Position numbers and translations under genes: made by a program. A DNA stretch of 55,794 nt, taken from the NCBI GenBank assembly GCA_036677085.1, contig JAKFFI010000029.1, positions 1 through 55,794 of the forward strand. Direction: 5' to 3'. The notes below the pieces were generated by a model. It did no database searches and had not been told where the DNA came from. It was given only the letters and a program-made list of their open reading frames with translations. Below, one piece after another: positions 16,367-25,995 of the stretch. The DNA comes from JAGPUQ01 sp036677085 (lineage in GTDB: Bacteria; Pseudomonadota; Gammaproteobacteria; Pseudomonadales; Porticoccaceae). Position 1 is the stretch's first letter, and every line of letters begins with the position of its first letter.

Positions 16367-18235
16367 ATGGACATGCTGATACTGGCTTGCGTCGCTCCCC
16401 TCGTCGGTTTCGTGCTGCTCGGCTTGGCGCGTGGCCGCATTCCGGAAAATCTCGCGGCGCTGCTCGGTGTCGGCAGTATCGGCGTCGCCGCCCTGGCCAC
16501 ACTGAATGTGGGCTGGCAGTTCTTCACTCAGCCGCCGGCGGATGGTTTCGTCGCGGTCAAACTCTGGACCTGGATGCAGGTGGGCAATTTTGCGCCGGCG
16601 TTCACCCTGCGCCTGGATGCGCTGTCGCTGGTCATGATGGGTGTCATCACCGGCGTCGGCTTTTTCATCCATCTGTTCGCGTCCTGGTACATGCGCGGCG
16701 ATCCGGGCTACACGCGCTTTTTCGCCTACATGAATCTGTTCGTCGCCAGCATGCTGTTGCTGGTGCTGGGCGACGATCTGCTGTTTCTCTACCTGGGCTG
16801 GGAAGGCGTGGGTCTCGCCTCCTACCTGCTGATCGGCTTCTGGTACCAGGACCCGGCCAACGGCCGCGCCGCGCGCAAGGCGTTCATCGTCACCCGCGTC
16901 GGCGACACAATGCTCGCCATCGGGCTGTTCCTGCTGTACCGCGAGTTCGGCACCCTCAATATCCAGGAACTGGCGACCAACGTGACCCTGCACTGGGCGG
17001 TCGGCTCGCCGCTGGCGACCACTGCAGCGCTGCTGATACTGGGCGGCGCGGTGGGCAAGTCGGCGCAGTTGCCGTTGCAGACCTGGCTGGCGGACGCGAT
17101 GGCGGGTCCGACCCCGGTGTCGGCGCTGATCCACGCCGCCACCATGGTCACGGCCGGGGTTTATCTGATCGCCCGCACCCACGCCCTGTTCGCGCTGGCG
17201 CCCTTCGCGCAGCACCTGGTCGCCGTCATCGGTGCGCTGACGCTGCTGCTCGCCGGCTTCACCGCGCTGGTGCAGACCGACATCAAGAAGATCCTCGCCT
17301 ACTCGACCATGAGCCAGATCGGCTACATGTTCCTGGCCGAAGGCGTGGGTGCGTACGGCTCGGCGGTGTTCCACCTCATGACCCACGCCTTTTTCAAGGC
17401 GCTGCTGTTCCTTGCGGCAGGTTCGGTGATTCTCGCGCTGCATCACGAACAGGACATCTTCCGGATGGGCGGCTTGCGCAAGCGGCTGCCGTTCGTGTTC
17501 GCCTGCATGCTGGTCGGTACCCTGGCGCTGACCGCATTCCCGTTCACCGCCGGTTACTACTCGAAAGACGAAATCCTGCACCAGGTCTATCTGAGTGGGC
17601 ACCACGAGCTCTGGGTGGCGGGCCTGGTGGGTGCCTTCCTGACCGCGCTCTACAGCTTCCGTTTGATCTTCATCGTGTTCTTCGGCGCCGAGCGTTTCAA
17701 CACCGGGCACGGCACGCCCCAGGGCGCGCGTTCGTTCGATCATCATCTCCCGCTTGCGGTGTTGCTGTTGCTGGCGCTGGGTGGCGGCCTGTTGCAACTG
17801 CCGCTGGAAACCATGCTGGCGACCGTGCTGCCGGCGGCGCCGGTGGCGGGCGTGGAAGCGATCGATGGTCTGGCCGAGTACCTGCCGCTGCTGGTGTCCC
17901 TCGTCGGCATCGCCCTGGCCTGGCTGCTCTTTGTGCAGTGCCCGCGGATTCCCGCGGCGCTCGCGCGGAACCCTATCGGCGCCGCCGTGGCGCGGCTGTG
18001 GCAGAGCGCCTGGGGTTTCGACTGGCTCTATGACCGGCTGCTGACCCGACCTTTCGTGGGGGCCGCGACCCTCGGCCGCAACGACGTCGCCGACCGCCTG
18101 ATCGGCGTGATTCCGGCGACCCTGCGCGGCGCCAATGCCGTGCTGGCGTGGACCCAGACCGGCAACCTGCGCTGGTATGCGGCGGTCGCGGGCGCTGGAA
18201 CCTGTTTGCTGCTCGCGCTCGTGGCGCTGCGCTGA
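16367..18235 (+). CDS. nuoL: NADH-quinone oxidoreductase subunit L
   Basis: The 622-residue antiporter-like proton-pumping subunit is full length. Landmarks are LYLGWEGVGLASYLLIGFWY, the broken-helix region KSAQLPLQTWLADAMAGPTPVSALIHAATMVTAGVYLI with its conserved Lys and His, and the C-terminal lateral-helix region. About 14-16 hydrophobic helices are visible. nuoM starts 23 bp later. Confidence 0.98.
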   Translation: MDMLILACVAPLVGFVLLGLARGRIPENLAALLGVGSIGVAALATLNVGWQFFTQPPADGFVAVKLWTWMQVGNFAPAFTLRLDALSLVMMGVITGVGFFIHLFASWYMRGDPGYTRFFAYMNLFVASMLLLVLGDDLLFLYLGWEGVGLASYLLIGFWYQDPANGRAARKAFIVTRVGDTMLAIGLFLLYREFGTLNIQELATNVTLHWAVGSPLATTAALLILGGAVGKSAQLPLQTWLADAMAGPTPVSALIHAATMVTAGVYLIARTHALFALAPFAQHLVAVIGALTLLLAGFTALVQTDIKKILAYSTMSQIGYMFLAEGVGAYGSAVFHLMTHAFFKALLFLAAGSVILALHHEQDIFRMGGLRKRLPFVFACMLVGTLALTAFPFTAGYYSKDEILHQVYLSGHHELWVAGLVGAFLTALYSFRLIFIVFFGAERFNTGHGTPQGARSFDHHLPLAVLLLLALGGGLLQLPLETMLATVLPAAPVAGVEAIDGLAEYLPLLVSLVGIALAWLLFVQCPRIPAALARNPIGAAVARLWQSAWGFDWLYDRLLTRPFVGAATLGRNDVADRLIGVIPATLRGANAVLAWTQTGNLRWYAAVAGAGTCLLLALVALR

Positions 18236-18258
18236 ATCGCTGATTAGGGATTGCGACA

Positions 18259-19851
18259 ATGGTGTTGGTCTGGCTGATCCTGATTCCCCTGCTCGGCGCC
18301 CTGCTGGCCTGGCTCGGCGGCCGCTGGTCGAGTGTCTGCGCGCAGGGGATCGCACTGATCGCGATGCTGGCCTCGCTCGCGCTTTCGCTGTGGCTGTGGC
18401 GCAACGGCGACTACAGCCTCACCGGTGCCGGCTTCACCGCCAGTCTCGGCGTGCTGCCGCAATGGGCCTTCGAGTTTCGCGCGGACTGGATTCCGAGCCT
18501 CGGCATCAGCTTTCACCTGGGACTCGACGGCCTGTCGCTGCTGATGGTGGTGCTTACCAACCTGCTCGGCGCGGTGGCGGTGTGCTGCGGCACCCGCGAT
18601 GCCGGTACCCGGCCCGGTCTGTTCTACTTCAACCTGCTGTGGAATCTGGGCAGCGTGATCGGCGTGTTTCTCGCGCTCGACATGTTCCTGTTCTTTTTCT
18701 GCTGGGAAATGATGCTGGTGCCCATGTACTTCCTGATCGCGCGCTGGGGCCAGGATGCGCCCGGCGGCCGCCGGCGGGAAGCGGCGGCACTCAAGTTCGC
18801 GGTCTACACCCAAGCCTCCGGATTGCTGCTGCTGCTCGCCATTCTGGCGCTGGTATTTTTCCATCGGCAGGCCACTGGTGTGCTCAGTTTCGACTACCAC
18901 GACCTGCTCACCACGCCGCTGCGCCGCGATGTCGCCTGGCTGGTGATGCTGGGTTTCTGGATCGCGTTCGCGGTGAAGATGCCGGTGGTGCCATTCCACA
19001 CCTGGCTCGCGGATGCGCACTGCTGCGCCCCCGCCGCCGGGTCGGTGGATCTGGCAGGGCTGCTGCTCAAGACCGGCGCCTATGGCCTGCTGCGGTTCGG
19101 GATCCCGTATTTTCCGGAAGTTGCGCACGCGCTGGCGCCCGTCGCCATGTGGCTGGGTGTGCTGGGCGTGGTGTACGGCGCCGTGCTGGCGTTCGCCCAG
19201 ACCGACCTCAAACGGCTGGTCGCCTACAGCGGTATTTCCCACATGGGCTTCGTCCTCATCGGGCTTTACGCGGGCACCGAGCAGGCGTTGCAGGGCGTGG
19301 TGGTGCAGATGATTGCCCACGGCCTCTCGGCGGGGGCGCTGTTCATGCTCTGCGGCGAAATCCAGGCGCGCCTGCAAACCCGGGAGCTCGGCGCCATGGG
19401 TGGGCTCTGGGGGACTCTGCCGGCGCTGCCGCCGTTATTGTTGTTCTTCGCCCTCGCCACGCTCGGTCTGCCGGGGCTCGGCAACTTCGTGGGTGAGTTC
19501 CTGATTCTGCTCGGCACCTTCGGCGTTGCGCCCCTGGTCACCCTGGTCGCCGCATCGGGATTGGTGCTGGCGGTCGCCTATGCGCTGATCATGGTCCAGA
19601 AAGCGTTGCACGGCGCACCCCACCGGGTGGGTACCCTGGCGGCGCTCGACGGCCGGACCCTGGGTGTGATGGCGGCACTGGGGCTGCTGCTGCTGGGGCT
19701 CGGGCTCTATCCGCAGCCGGTGATCGACCTGGCGCGGCCTTCCGTGCAGGCAGTCCAGCATCTGTACGCCGCGGGAGGCGCAGCCACTGCCGCCGTTACC
19801 ACGGACGCTGTCCTTACCACCGGAGCCGTTACCACGGGAGCGCCGCAATGA
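18259..19851 (+). CDS. nuoM: NADH-quinone oxidoreductase subunit M
   Basis: The 530-residue antiporter-like subunit contains the conserved CWEMMLVPMYFLIARWGQ (with the Glu of helix 5) and AVKMPVVPFHTWLADAHCCAPAAGSVDLAGLLLKTGAYGLLRF. The latter has CCAP where many homologues have HTEAP or HVEAP. The C-terminus ends in a low-complexity Ala/Val/Thr stretch (TAAVTTDAVLTTGAVTTGAPQ region) that looks non-essential. The stop overlaps the nuoN start by 4 nt. Confidence 0.97.
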   Translation: MVLVWLILIPLLGALLAWLGGRWSSVCAQGIALIAMLASLALSLWLWRNGDYSLTGAGFTASLGVLPQWAFEFRADWIPSLGISFHLGLDGLSLLMVVLTNLLGAVAVCCGTRDAGTRPGLFYFNLLWNLGSVIGVFLALDMFLFFFCWEMMLVPMYFLIARWGQDAPGGRRREAAALKFAVYTQASGLLLLLAILALVFFHRQATGVLSFDYHDLLTTPLRRDVAWLVMLGFWIAFAVKMPVVPFHTWLADAHCCAPAAGSVDLAGLLLKTGAYGLLRFGIPYFPEVAHALAPVAMWLGVLGVVYGAVLAFAQTDLKRLVAYSGISHMGFVLIGLYAGTEQALQGVVVQMIAHGLSAGALFMLCGEIQARLQTRELGAMGGLWGTLPALPPLLLFFALATLGLPGLGNFVGEFLILLGTFGVAPLVTLVAASGLVLAVAYALIMVQKALHGAPHRVGTLAALDGRTLGVMAALGLLLLGLGLYPQPVIDLARPSVQAVQHLYAAGGAATAAVTTDAVLTTGAVTTGAPQ

Positions 19852-21311
19852 ACGCGATCCAGTTCAATGCGGCCCAGTTCGGCGCGCTGCTGCCCAGCGT
19901 CGTCCTGTCCGCGACCATCGTCACGGTCATGCTCGGCATTGCCGTGCGCCGCTGCCATCGCGTCACCGCCACCCTTGCCATGCTGGGCACCGCGCTGGCG
20001 CTGGTGTGCGCGCTGCCCCTCTGGCTCGGTGGCGCCGCGCCCGTGGTCGTCACGCCGCTGCTGACCATCGACGCGGCGGCCGGCTTTTACATGCTGCTGG
20101 TGCTCGCCGCCGTGCTGGGTGTGCTGGCCCTGTGTCCCGCCTATTTTGCGGGCTATGCCGGTGATCGCGAGGAGATCTACCTGCTGGTGCTGCTGGGTGG
20201 GCTCGGTGGCCTCACGCTGGCGGGCGCCAACCATGCGGCGACCCTGTTCATCGGGATCGAGCTGCTCAGCCTGCCGATGGTGGCCGGCGTGGCCTACGCC
20301 AGCCATGATCGTCGCGCGCTCGAAGGCGGCGTGAAGTACCTGGCGCTGTCGGCGGGGGCATCCGCTACCCTGCTGTTCGGGCTGGCGCTGATCTATGCCG
20401 ACATCGGCCGCCTCGACCTGAGCGCGCTGGCCGCGGAGTTGGCCGGCGCCGGCGCCAACACCCCGCTGGCGCTGACGGGGGGCGCGATGCTGCTCGCCGG
20501 ACTCGCCTTCAAGCTGTCGCTGGTGCCCTTTCATCAGTGGACGCCCGATGTGTACGAAGCGGCGCCGGCGCCCGTCGCCGCCTATCTCGCCACCGTGGTC
20601 AAGGTCGGTGTCTTCGCGGTCGTGTTGCGCCTGTTCCACGCTGGCGGGGGCGCTGCCGCACACCAGTTTGTCAACGTCCTGGTGGTGCTGGCACTGGCCT
20701 CGATTCTGGTCGGCAGCGTGCTGGCACTGCGCCAGGACAATCTCAAGCGTCTGCTGGCCTATTCCTCGATTGCGCATTTCGGTTTCCTGTTGATCGTCCT
20801 GGCCGCGCCCGGCGCGGGTACACCCGCCGTTGCGGCCATCTATTTGCTCACCTATGTGATCACCGCGCTGGGTGTGTTCGGTGCCGTTGCGCTGGCTTCC
20901 AGCCCCGCCGGCGAACGGGATCGCGAGCTGTTGCAGGATTATCGCGGCCTGTTCCAGCAGCGCCCCTGGGTAGTCGCCGCCCTGACCCTGATGCTGCTGT
21001 CGCTCGCCGGGATTCCGGTCACCGCCGGTTTCATCGGGAAATTCAGCGTGCTCGCGCTCGGCGTCGCGTCCGGTCAGTGGTTGCTGGTGGGTGGCCTGCT
21101 GCTCGGCAGCGCCATCGGGCTTTTCTATTACCTGCGGGTGATCGGCGCGCTGTACGCGGCGCCGCCCGCCGGCACCCCGGCCCCCGTGGCCATGGGTAAC
21201 ACCGCCGCGGCGCGCTGGTCCGCGGGTGCCGTCATGGTGCTGCTCGCCGTCCTGCTGACGCTGGCGATCGGCGTCTATCCGGAACCCTTGCTCCAGCTGC
21301 TCCGTCCCTGA
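19848..21311 (+). CDS. nuoN: NADH-quinone oxidoreductase subunit N
   Basis: The 487-residue antiporter-like subunit ends the operon. Typical segments are FIGIELLSLPMVAGVAYASHDRRALEGGVKYLALSAGASATLLFGLALIY, FKLSLVPFHQWTPDVYEAAPAPVAAYLATVVKVGVF and DNLKRLLAYSSIAHFGF. It pumps one of the protons moved per NADH, with NuoL and NuoM. No gene follows on this strand; rsmE converges. Confidence 0.98.
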   Translation: MNAIQFNAAQFGALLPSVVLSATIVTVMLGIAVRRCHRVTATLAMLGTALALVCALPLWLGGAAPVVVTPLLTIDAAAGFYMLLVLAAVLGVLALCPAYFAGYAGDREEIYLLVLLGGLGGLTLAGANHAATLFIGIELLSLPMVAGVAYASHDRRALEGGVKYLALSAGASATLLFGLALIYADIGRLDLSALAAELAGAGANTPLALTGGAMLLAGLAFKLSLVPFHQWTPDVYEAAPAPVAAYLATVVKVGVFAVVLRLFHAGGGAAAHQFVNVLVVLALASILVGSVLALRQDNLKRLLAYSSIAHFGFLLIVLAAPGAGTPAVAAIYLLTYVITALGVFGAVALASSPAGERDRELLQDYRGLFQQRPWVVAALTLMLLSLAGIPVTAGFIGKFSVLALGVASGQWLLVGGLLLGSAIGLFYYLRVIGALYAAPPAGTPAPVAMGNTAAARWSAGAVMVLLAVLLTLAIGVYPEPLLQLLRP

Positions 21312-21326
21312 TCGAACGCCGCGGGG

Positions 21327-21343
21327 CCGGGCGCGGTGCCCGG
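21327..21343 (+). terminator. Weak stem-loop after nuoN
   Basis: CCGGGC (21327-21332) and GCCCGG (21338-21343) form a 6-bp stem with a 5-nt loop, starting 16 bp after the nuoN stop. It is followed by ATTCCTC rather than a T-run. It is a plausible but weak end of the nuo transcript, opposite the converging rsmE gene. Confidence 0.3.
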
Positions 21344-21480
21344 ATTCCTCGATGTCGCCCTCTGGCTCCGTTCATCGCGCGCGTGGAATAGGGGAGGGTA
21401 CCCCCCCATTCGCGTAATAGTGGACTGGCCACGGTTATCGCTTCTGGTAATTCCGGCAGGCCGCGCCGAGACGGGGACAG

Positions 21481-22194
21481 CTACAGCGACAACCGGCCCA
21501 GCGCCGCGGCGAGCGCGACTTCCACGGTCAGTACCCGGGGGCCGAGGGTTACGGGCGTAAAGCCACAGGCGACCAGGGCGTCGATCTCGTAGGGAATGAA
21601 GCCGCCCTCGGGTCCCAGCGCCAGCAGCACGGGTTTGCCCAGCGGTGCGCTGGTGAGCGGCTCGGCGCCGCGCGGATGCGCAACCAGGCGCCGGCGCGCG
21701 CCGGCAATGGCATCGAGTTCATCCTCGACAAAGGGTTTGAAACGCCGGTGGATGTGCACTTCGGGTAGCGCGGTGTCGAGTGCCTGCTCCAGGCCGAGCA
21801 GCCGTTCGGCGCGCAAGCGCTCCGGGGTCAGCAGGGGCGTCTGCCAATAGCTCTTGTCGACCCGCCAGCTGTTGAGCAGATGGATTTCCTTGACGCCGAG
21901 CATGGTGGCCGCGCGCAGCACGCGCCGCAAAACCTTGGGACGGGGCAGCGCGAGAATCAGCCCCACCGCGAGCGGGGGCGGCGGCGGCGAATCCAGCGCC
22001 ACGGTGAATTCCGCCACCCCGGCGTCCAGGTGCAGCAGAGTCGCGGTTCCCAGCGGGCCATCGAGCACGCCGGCGCGCAGTTCGCTGCCCGGCGCAAGGC
22101 CGAGTACCTCGCGCACATGGGCGAGGCGGCGATCGCGAATCCGCACCCGATTCGGGGCGACAAAATCCTCGGGGTGCAACAGCAGCAGATTCAT
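21481..22194 (-). CDS. rsmE: 16S rRNA (uracil-1498 N3) methyltransferase
   Basis: The 237-residue SPOUT-family protein has the PUA-like N-terminal part and the RsmE core: LILALPRPKVLRRVLRAATMLGVKEIHLLNSWRVDKSYWQ, RRFKPFVED and the SAM-knot motif ALGPEGGFIPYEID. The final motif reads LGPRVLTVEVALAAALGRL, where most homologues have LG.RILR.ETA, so that loop is slightly divergent. It methylates U1498 in the decoding region of 16S rRNA using SAM. The glutaminyl cyclase gene lies directly upstream (7 bp), so the two are probably co-transcribed. Confidence 0.93.
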   Translation of the reverse strand: MNLLLLHPEDFVAPNRVRIRDRRLAHVREVLGLAPGSELRAGVLDGPLGTATLLHLDAGVAEFTVALDSPPPPPLAVGLILALPRPKVLRRVLRAATMLGVKEIHLLNSWRVDKSYWQTPLLTPERLRAERLLGLEQALDTALPEVHIHRRFKPFVEDELDAIAGARRRLVAHPRGAEPLTSAPLGKPVLLALGPEGGFIPYEIDALVACGFTPVTLGPRVLTVEVALAAALGRLSL

Positions 22195-22201
22195 CGCGCC
22201 G

Positions 22202-22999
22202 TCACCGCCGCTCCGGCACCAGCCGGATCTCGAACAGGCGCGGCCACAGCTTGCCGGTCACGAACAGCCGCTTGCCGGTAGCGTCCCAGGCGATGCCGTT
22301 CAGCACATCGATGGGGTGTCCCGGCGCGGGGGCGGGTGTCAGTCCCGCGAGCTCGATCCAGCCGGTCACCCGTCCGCTCGCGGGATCGATGCGGGCGATA
22401 CGCGAGCTACCCCAGATATTGGCCCAGATTTCCTTATCGACCATTTCCAGTTCGTTGAGCCGCGTGACCGGCGCGCCGGCATCGGTGACGGTGATCCGCC
22501 CCTGTTCGGCAAAGGTCTCCGGGTCGCGGAAAAACAATGTGGCGGAGCCGTCGCTCATGATCAGCCGGCGGCCATCCCAGGCCAGGCCCCAGCCTTCTCC
22601 CGGATAGGTGAAGGTAGCGCGCAGTTCAAAGGTATCGCGGTCGCGGACGAAGGCCTGCTGCTGGTGCCAGGTGAGCTGGACGATGCGGTCGCCCACGGCC
22701 GCGATGCCTTCGCCGAACAGCCAGGGCGCGAGCGCGGCCCGTCGCAGTACCCGGCCGGTTGCCAGCTCGACTTCGCGCAGGCTGGAGTGTCCCAGTTGTC
22801 CCGTGCTCTCGAACAGGCGGCCGTCCGCCCAGGCGAGGCCCTGGGTGAACGCGTCCGGGTCGTGGGGATAGCTGTGAACGATCTCGTAGCTGTAGCGCGG
22901 GGCAGCCGGCATGGCGGGTGCCGCCACTGCCGCCGCGCATCCGGCGGCGCACAGGGCGACCAGCATCCGGGTGACGAGTACGCGGGCGGCAGGCTTCAT
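22202..22999 (-). CDS. Glutaminyl-peptide cyclotransferase (plant/bacterial five-bladed propeller type)
   Basis: The 265-residue exported protein starts at ATG 22999 with a signal peptide (hydrophobic residues about 7-27, ending VAAPA). The mature part shows the glutamine-cyclotransferase propeller repeats: HDPDAFTQGLAW, LFESTGQLGHSSLREVEL, FGEGIAA, LTWHQQ, EGWGLAWDG, LNELE...EIWANIWGSSRIARIDPASG and LNGIAWD followed by LFVTGKLWPRLFEI. These enzymes convert N-terminal glutamine to pyroglutamate in the periplasm. An upstream in-frame start at 23089 is less likely because it places the signal peptide internally. It is the first gene of a pair with rsmE. Confidence 0.9.
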   Translation of the reverse strand: MKPAARVLVTRMLVALCAAGCAAAVAAPAMPAAPRYSYEIVHSYPHDPDAFTQGLAWADGRLFESTGQLGHSSLREVELATGRVLRRAALAPWLFGEGIAAVGDRIVQLTWHQQQAFVRDRDTFELRATFTYPGEGWGLAWDGRRLIMSDGSATLFFRDPETFAEQGRITVTDAGAPVTRLNELEMVDKEIWANIWGSSRIARIDPASGRVTGWIELAGLTPAPAPGHPIDVLNGIAWDATGKRLFVTGKLWPRLFEIRLVPERR

Positions 23000-23406
23000 G
23001 AGGTGTTGTTCCGTGGGGCGGCATCCGGAGAAGGCGACCGGGCGGGTGCCATGGTCTCGCGATTGTAGCCCGGCCGTTGGCAGAAGCATCGGCGGATGCG
23101 CGCGTTTCCGGGCCTGTTACCGGCTGGCGCCGATAAAAGGCGCTCGGCACGCCGCTGGGTGGCGCAATCAGCCGCTTCGGTCATGCGATAGTGGACGAGG
23201 GCTTGTCGCGGCGCGCGCGAGGCTTATGGTGTCTCTGCCGGGCAGACCATGATTTTGGAAAGCAGTTATCTTTGGTGGCCAAGGGCGGGACGCTCTCAGC
23301 ACGGGTCCGCGTTCCGCCGACAGGCTGACTAGCCACCGGCGGACAAATAGAACACCTCGACCCCCGGATGCCGGCCGTATCGGGGGGGGACGGCAGGGAG
23401 CATGAG
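23000..23406. other. Intergenic region between divergent genes
   Basis: These 407 bp separate the glutaminyl cyclase (minus) from the sensor kinase (plus). I see no gene, tRNA or clear promoter here. Short open frames exist on both strands but have no recognisable content. AGGGAG at about 23394-23399 is the likely ribosome-binding site for the kinase. Confidence 0.5.
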
Positions 23407-25995
23407 ATGGCACCATCGGTCGCGCACACCGACCATTATGATCACCCGGTCAGGGCAGTGATTGTGCCGCCTGCCGGGCTATGGCTGCTCGCGCTGGCGT
23501 TACTGGCGGCCGCTTTCTGGTTTCTGGAGCGTAATCAGTACGCGGAGATGACGGCCTGGATCGGCGCTCGCGAACGTACCACGATTGACCGTGGCGCCGG
23601 CATCGTCGCCGTCGAGCTTAACCTGCCGCTGGCCGACCTGCCCTATCTCACTGATCAAGCGGCGTTGCAGGCCTGGCTTGCCGATGCAAGTCCGCGCGCG
23701 CTCGAACACGTCGGTACGGATTTCCTGGCGCTCGCCCGTCACCGGGATAGCTACGCGAAGATCCGCCTGTTCGATCCCCGGGGCATGGAGCTGGTGCGGG
23801 TCAACCGACAGGACAGGGGCGCGGAACGGGTTCCGCGAGACCGTCTTCAGGACAAGTCCAGCCGCGATTTCGTCCAGGCCGGGCTCGCCCAGGCGCCGGG
23901 CGCCATCCATGTCTCCCGCTTCGATCTCAATGTCGACGAAGCCGTCATCGAAGAACCGTTCCGTCCCATGCTCCGGTTCGGTGCCCCGGTGTTCAGCCCC
24001 GACGGACAGCTGCGCGGTCTGGTTACCATCAACTATCTAGGCCAGCGGTTGCTCGACCGGCTGGCGGCACTCGCGCCCCACACTGCGGGGGCCGGTGTGT
24101 GGTTCCTGGACAGTGAAGGCTACTGGCTGCTGGGTGAGCACCCGGAAGACGCCTGGGGTTTCATGGTCCCGAAAGGAGCCGGGCCGCGCTTCCACAACCG
24201 CTACCCGAGCGCCTGGGAGCAGGTTGGCCAGGAGGTGCACGACGATACCGGGCAGGCGATCATCGGCGGCGATCTATTCACGTGGCGGCGAATGCATCCT
24301 CCCGAGCCCCTCGCCGGCTGGACCGTCAAGGGCCCGGGCGCGGCGGGCTGGATCCTGGTGTCGCGGGTGCCAGCAAGCGCCCTGGGGGCGCTGTTCGCCG
24401 ATCAACGTCGGTTGTTGCTCGGCTGGTTTGCGGGGCTGGCTCTGGGAACGCTGCTGGCCGCGCTGGCCGTGGCGTACTACCGATTTCGGTGCCATTGGGC
24501 CCGCGCCGGGGAAGCGCGCCTCAGTGGCCTGGTGGAGTCGGTGCCGGATGCGGTCGTGATGGGAGATCACACAGGGCGCATCACGCTGGTCAACGCCAAG
24601 GCAGAAGACTGGTTCGGCTACCGGCGCGAAGAGTTACTGGGTATGCCGTCGGAACTGCTGGTGCCGGCCCGGTTGCGCGCGCGATTTTGCGAGTATCGGG
24701 ATCGTTTCATCGCGGCTTCCGGTAAGGTCATCGCGGATACAGGGATCGAGTTCGTTGGCCGTCGCAAGGACGGCAGCGAGTTTTCGGTGGAACTGAGTTT
24801 GAGTCTGCTGCTGAATCCGCAGGGCAGAGGGATTGCCGCGTTTATCCGGGACATCACCGAACGGCGCCGGCTGGAGGCAGTGCGGCTGGAGGCCCAGTCC
24901 CGCTACCGGGATCTGCTTGAAAATCTCCCTATCGGGGTGTATCGCAGTAGCCTGTCGGAGCCCCGGCGGTTTCTGGAGGTGAACCCGGCGCTGGTGGCCA
25001 TGTTCGAGGCCGAGTCGGCTGAACAGTTGCTCGCCGAACTGCCGGCGCATCTCTATCGCGACGAATCGGCGCGGGCAGAGGTGGTGCAGCAGTTGAAAAA
25101 CGTGGGAGTCATCGCAGCGCGTGAGCTGACGATGGTAACTCTGCAGGGGCGCGAGTTCGACGCTGCCCTCTCCGGTGTGGCCAAGGTAGATGTCGCCGGT
25201 CGCCAGTATGTGGATGGCGTGATTGAAGATATCGGGGCCCGTAAGCAGAGCGAGCGAGAGGTAGAGCGGCTTCACGAGGTGTTGCGCCAGCGCGCCTCGG
25301 CGCTCGAGGCCGCCAACCACGAACTGGAAGCCTTCAGTTACTCGGTCTCTCACGACCTGCGCACACCGCTGCGGGCGGTGGACGGCTTCAGTCGCATCCT
25401 GCTCGACGAATACGCCGCGGCGCTCGATGATCGGGGCACCGATTACCTGAGGCGGGTGCGGGCCGCGGCGCAGCACATGGCCGCGCTGATCGACGATCTG
25501 CTGAAACTGGCACGGGTCAGCCGGGCCGATCTCAAACCGGTGTCGGTCGATCTGGGTACCTTGGCGGAAGAAATTATCACCGGGTTGCGCCAGCGCGATC
25601 CCGAGCGGGTGGTGACCTGCCGCATCCAGACGGATCTGATCGGGTACGGCGATGCTCGCCTGCTGCGGGTAGTACTCGATAATTTGCTCGACAATGCCTG
25701 GAAATTTACCGGCCACCGCGTCGATGCGGTGATCGAATTCGGTGCCGAGGCGGGTTCCGACGGGCCGGTCTATCATGTTCGCGACAATGGCATTGGCTTC
25801 GATATGGCCTATGCCGACAAATTGTTCGGTGCCTTCCAGCGCCTCCACGACAGGAGCGAATTTCCAGGCACCGGGATTGGCCTCGCCACCGTGCAGCGGG
25901 TGATTCACAAGCACGGCGGACGGATCTGGGTGGAGGCGCGGGCCGATGCCGGCGCGACTTTCTACTTTACTTTGGGAGCGCGGGAGGCGATATGA
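23407..25995 (+). CDS. Membrane sensor histidine kinase with two PAS domains
   Basis: The 862-residue protein starts at ATG 23407, 7-8 nt after AGGGAG. It has TM1 (about residues 20-40), a periplasmic sensing region of about 290 residues that looks Cache-like, and TM2 (about 335-358). PAS1 (about 373-490, VPDAVVMGDHTGRITLVNAKAEDWFGY) and PAS2 (about 498-615) follow, then a short coiled-coil, HisKA with phospho-accepting H649 (SVSHDLRTPLRAVDGF), and a HATPase with the N box LDNLLDNAWKF, the G1 box DNGIGFD and the G2 box GTGIGLA. The core resembles phytochrome-like kinases that pair with Rcp1-type regulators. Its stop overlaps the receiver gene by 4 nt. The signal sensed is unknown. Confidence 0.92.
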   Translation: MAPSVAHTDHYDHPVRAVIVPPAGLWLLALALLAAAFWFLERNQYAEMTAWIGARERTTIDRGAGIVAVELNLPLADLPYLTDQAALQAWLADASPRALEHVGTDFLALARHRDSYAKIRLFDPRGMELVRVNRQDRGAERVPRDRLQDKSSRDFVQAGLAQAPGAIHVSRFDLNVDEAVIEEPFRPMLRFGAPVFSPDGQLRGLVTINYLGQRLLDRLAALAPHTAGAGVWFLDSEGYWLLGEHPEDAWGFMVPKGAGPRFHNRYPSAWEQVGQEVHDDTGQAIIGGDLFTWRRMHPPEPLAGWTVKGPGAAGWILVSRVPASALGALFADQRRLLLGWFAGLALGTLLAALAVAYYRFRCHWARAGEARLSGLVESVPDAVVMGDHTGRITLVNAKAEDWFGYRREELLGMPSELLVPARLRARFCEYRDRFIAASGKVIADTGIEFVGRRKDGSEFSVELSLSLLLNPQGRGIAAFIRDITERRRLEAVRLEAQSRYRDLLENLPIGVYRSSLSEPRRFLEVNPALVAMFEAESAEQLLAELPAHLYRDESARAEVVQQLKNVGVIAARELTMVTLQGREFDAALSGVAKVDVAGRQYVDGVIEDIGARKQSEREVERLHEVLRQRASALEAANHELEAFSYSVSHDLRTPLRAVDGFSRILLDEYAAALDDRGTDYLRRVRAAAQHMAALIDDLLKLARVSRADLKPVSVDLGTLAEEIITGLRQRDPERVVTCRIQTDLIGYGDARLLRVVLDNLLDNAWKFTGHRVDAVIEFGAEAGSDGPVYHVRDNGIGFDMAYADKLFGAFQRLHDRSEFPGTGIGLATVQRVIHKHGGRIWVEARADAGATFYFTLGAREAI

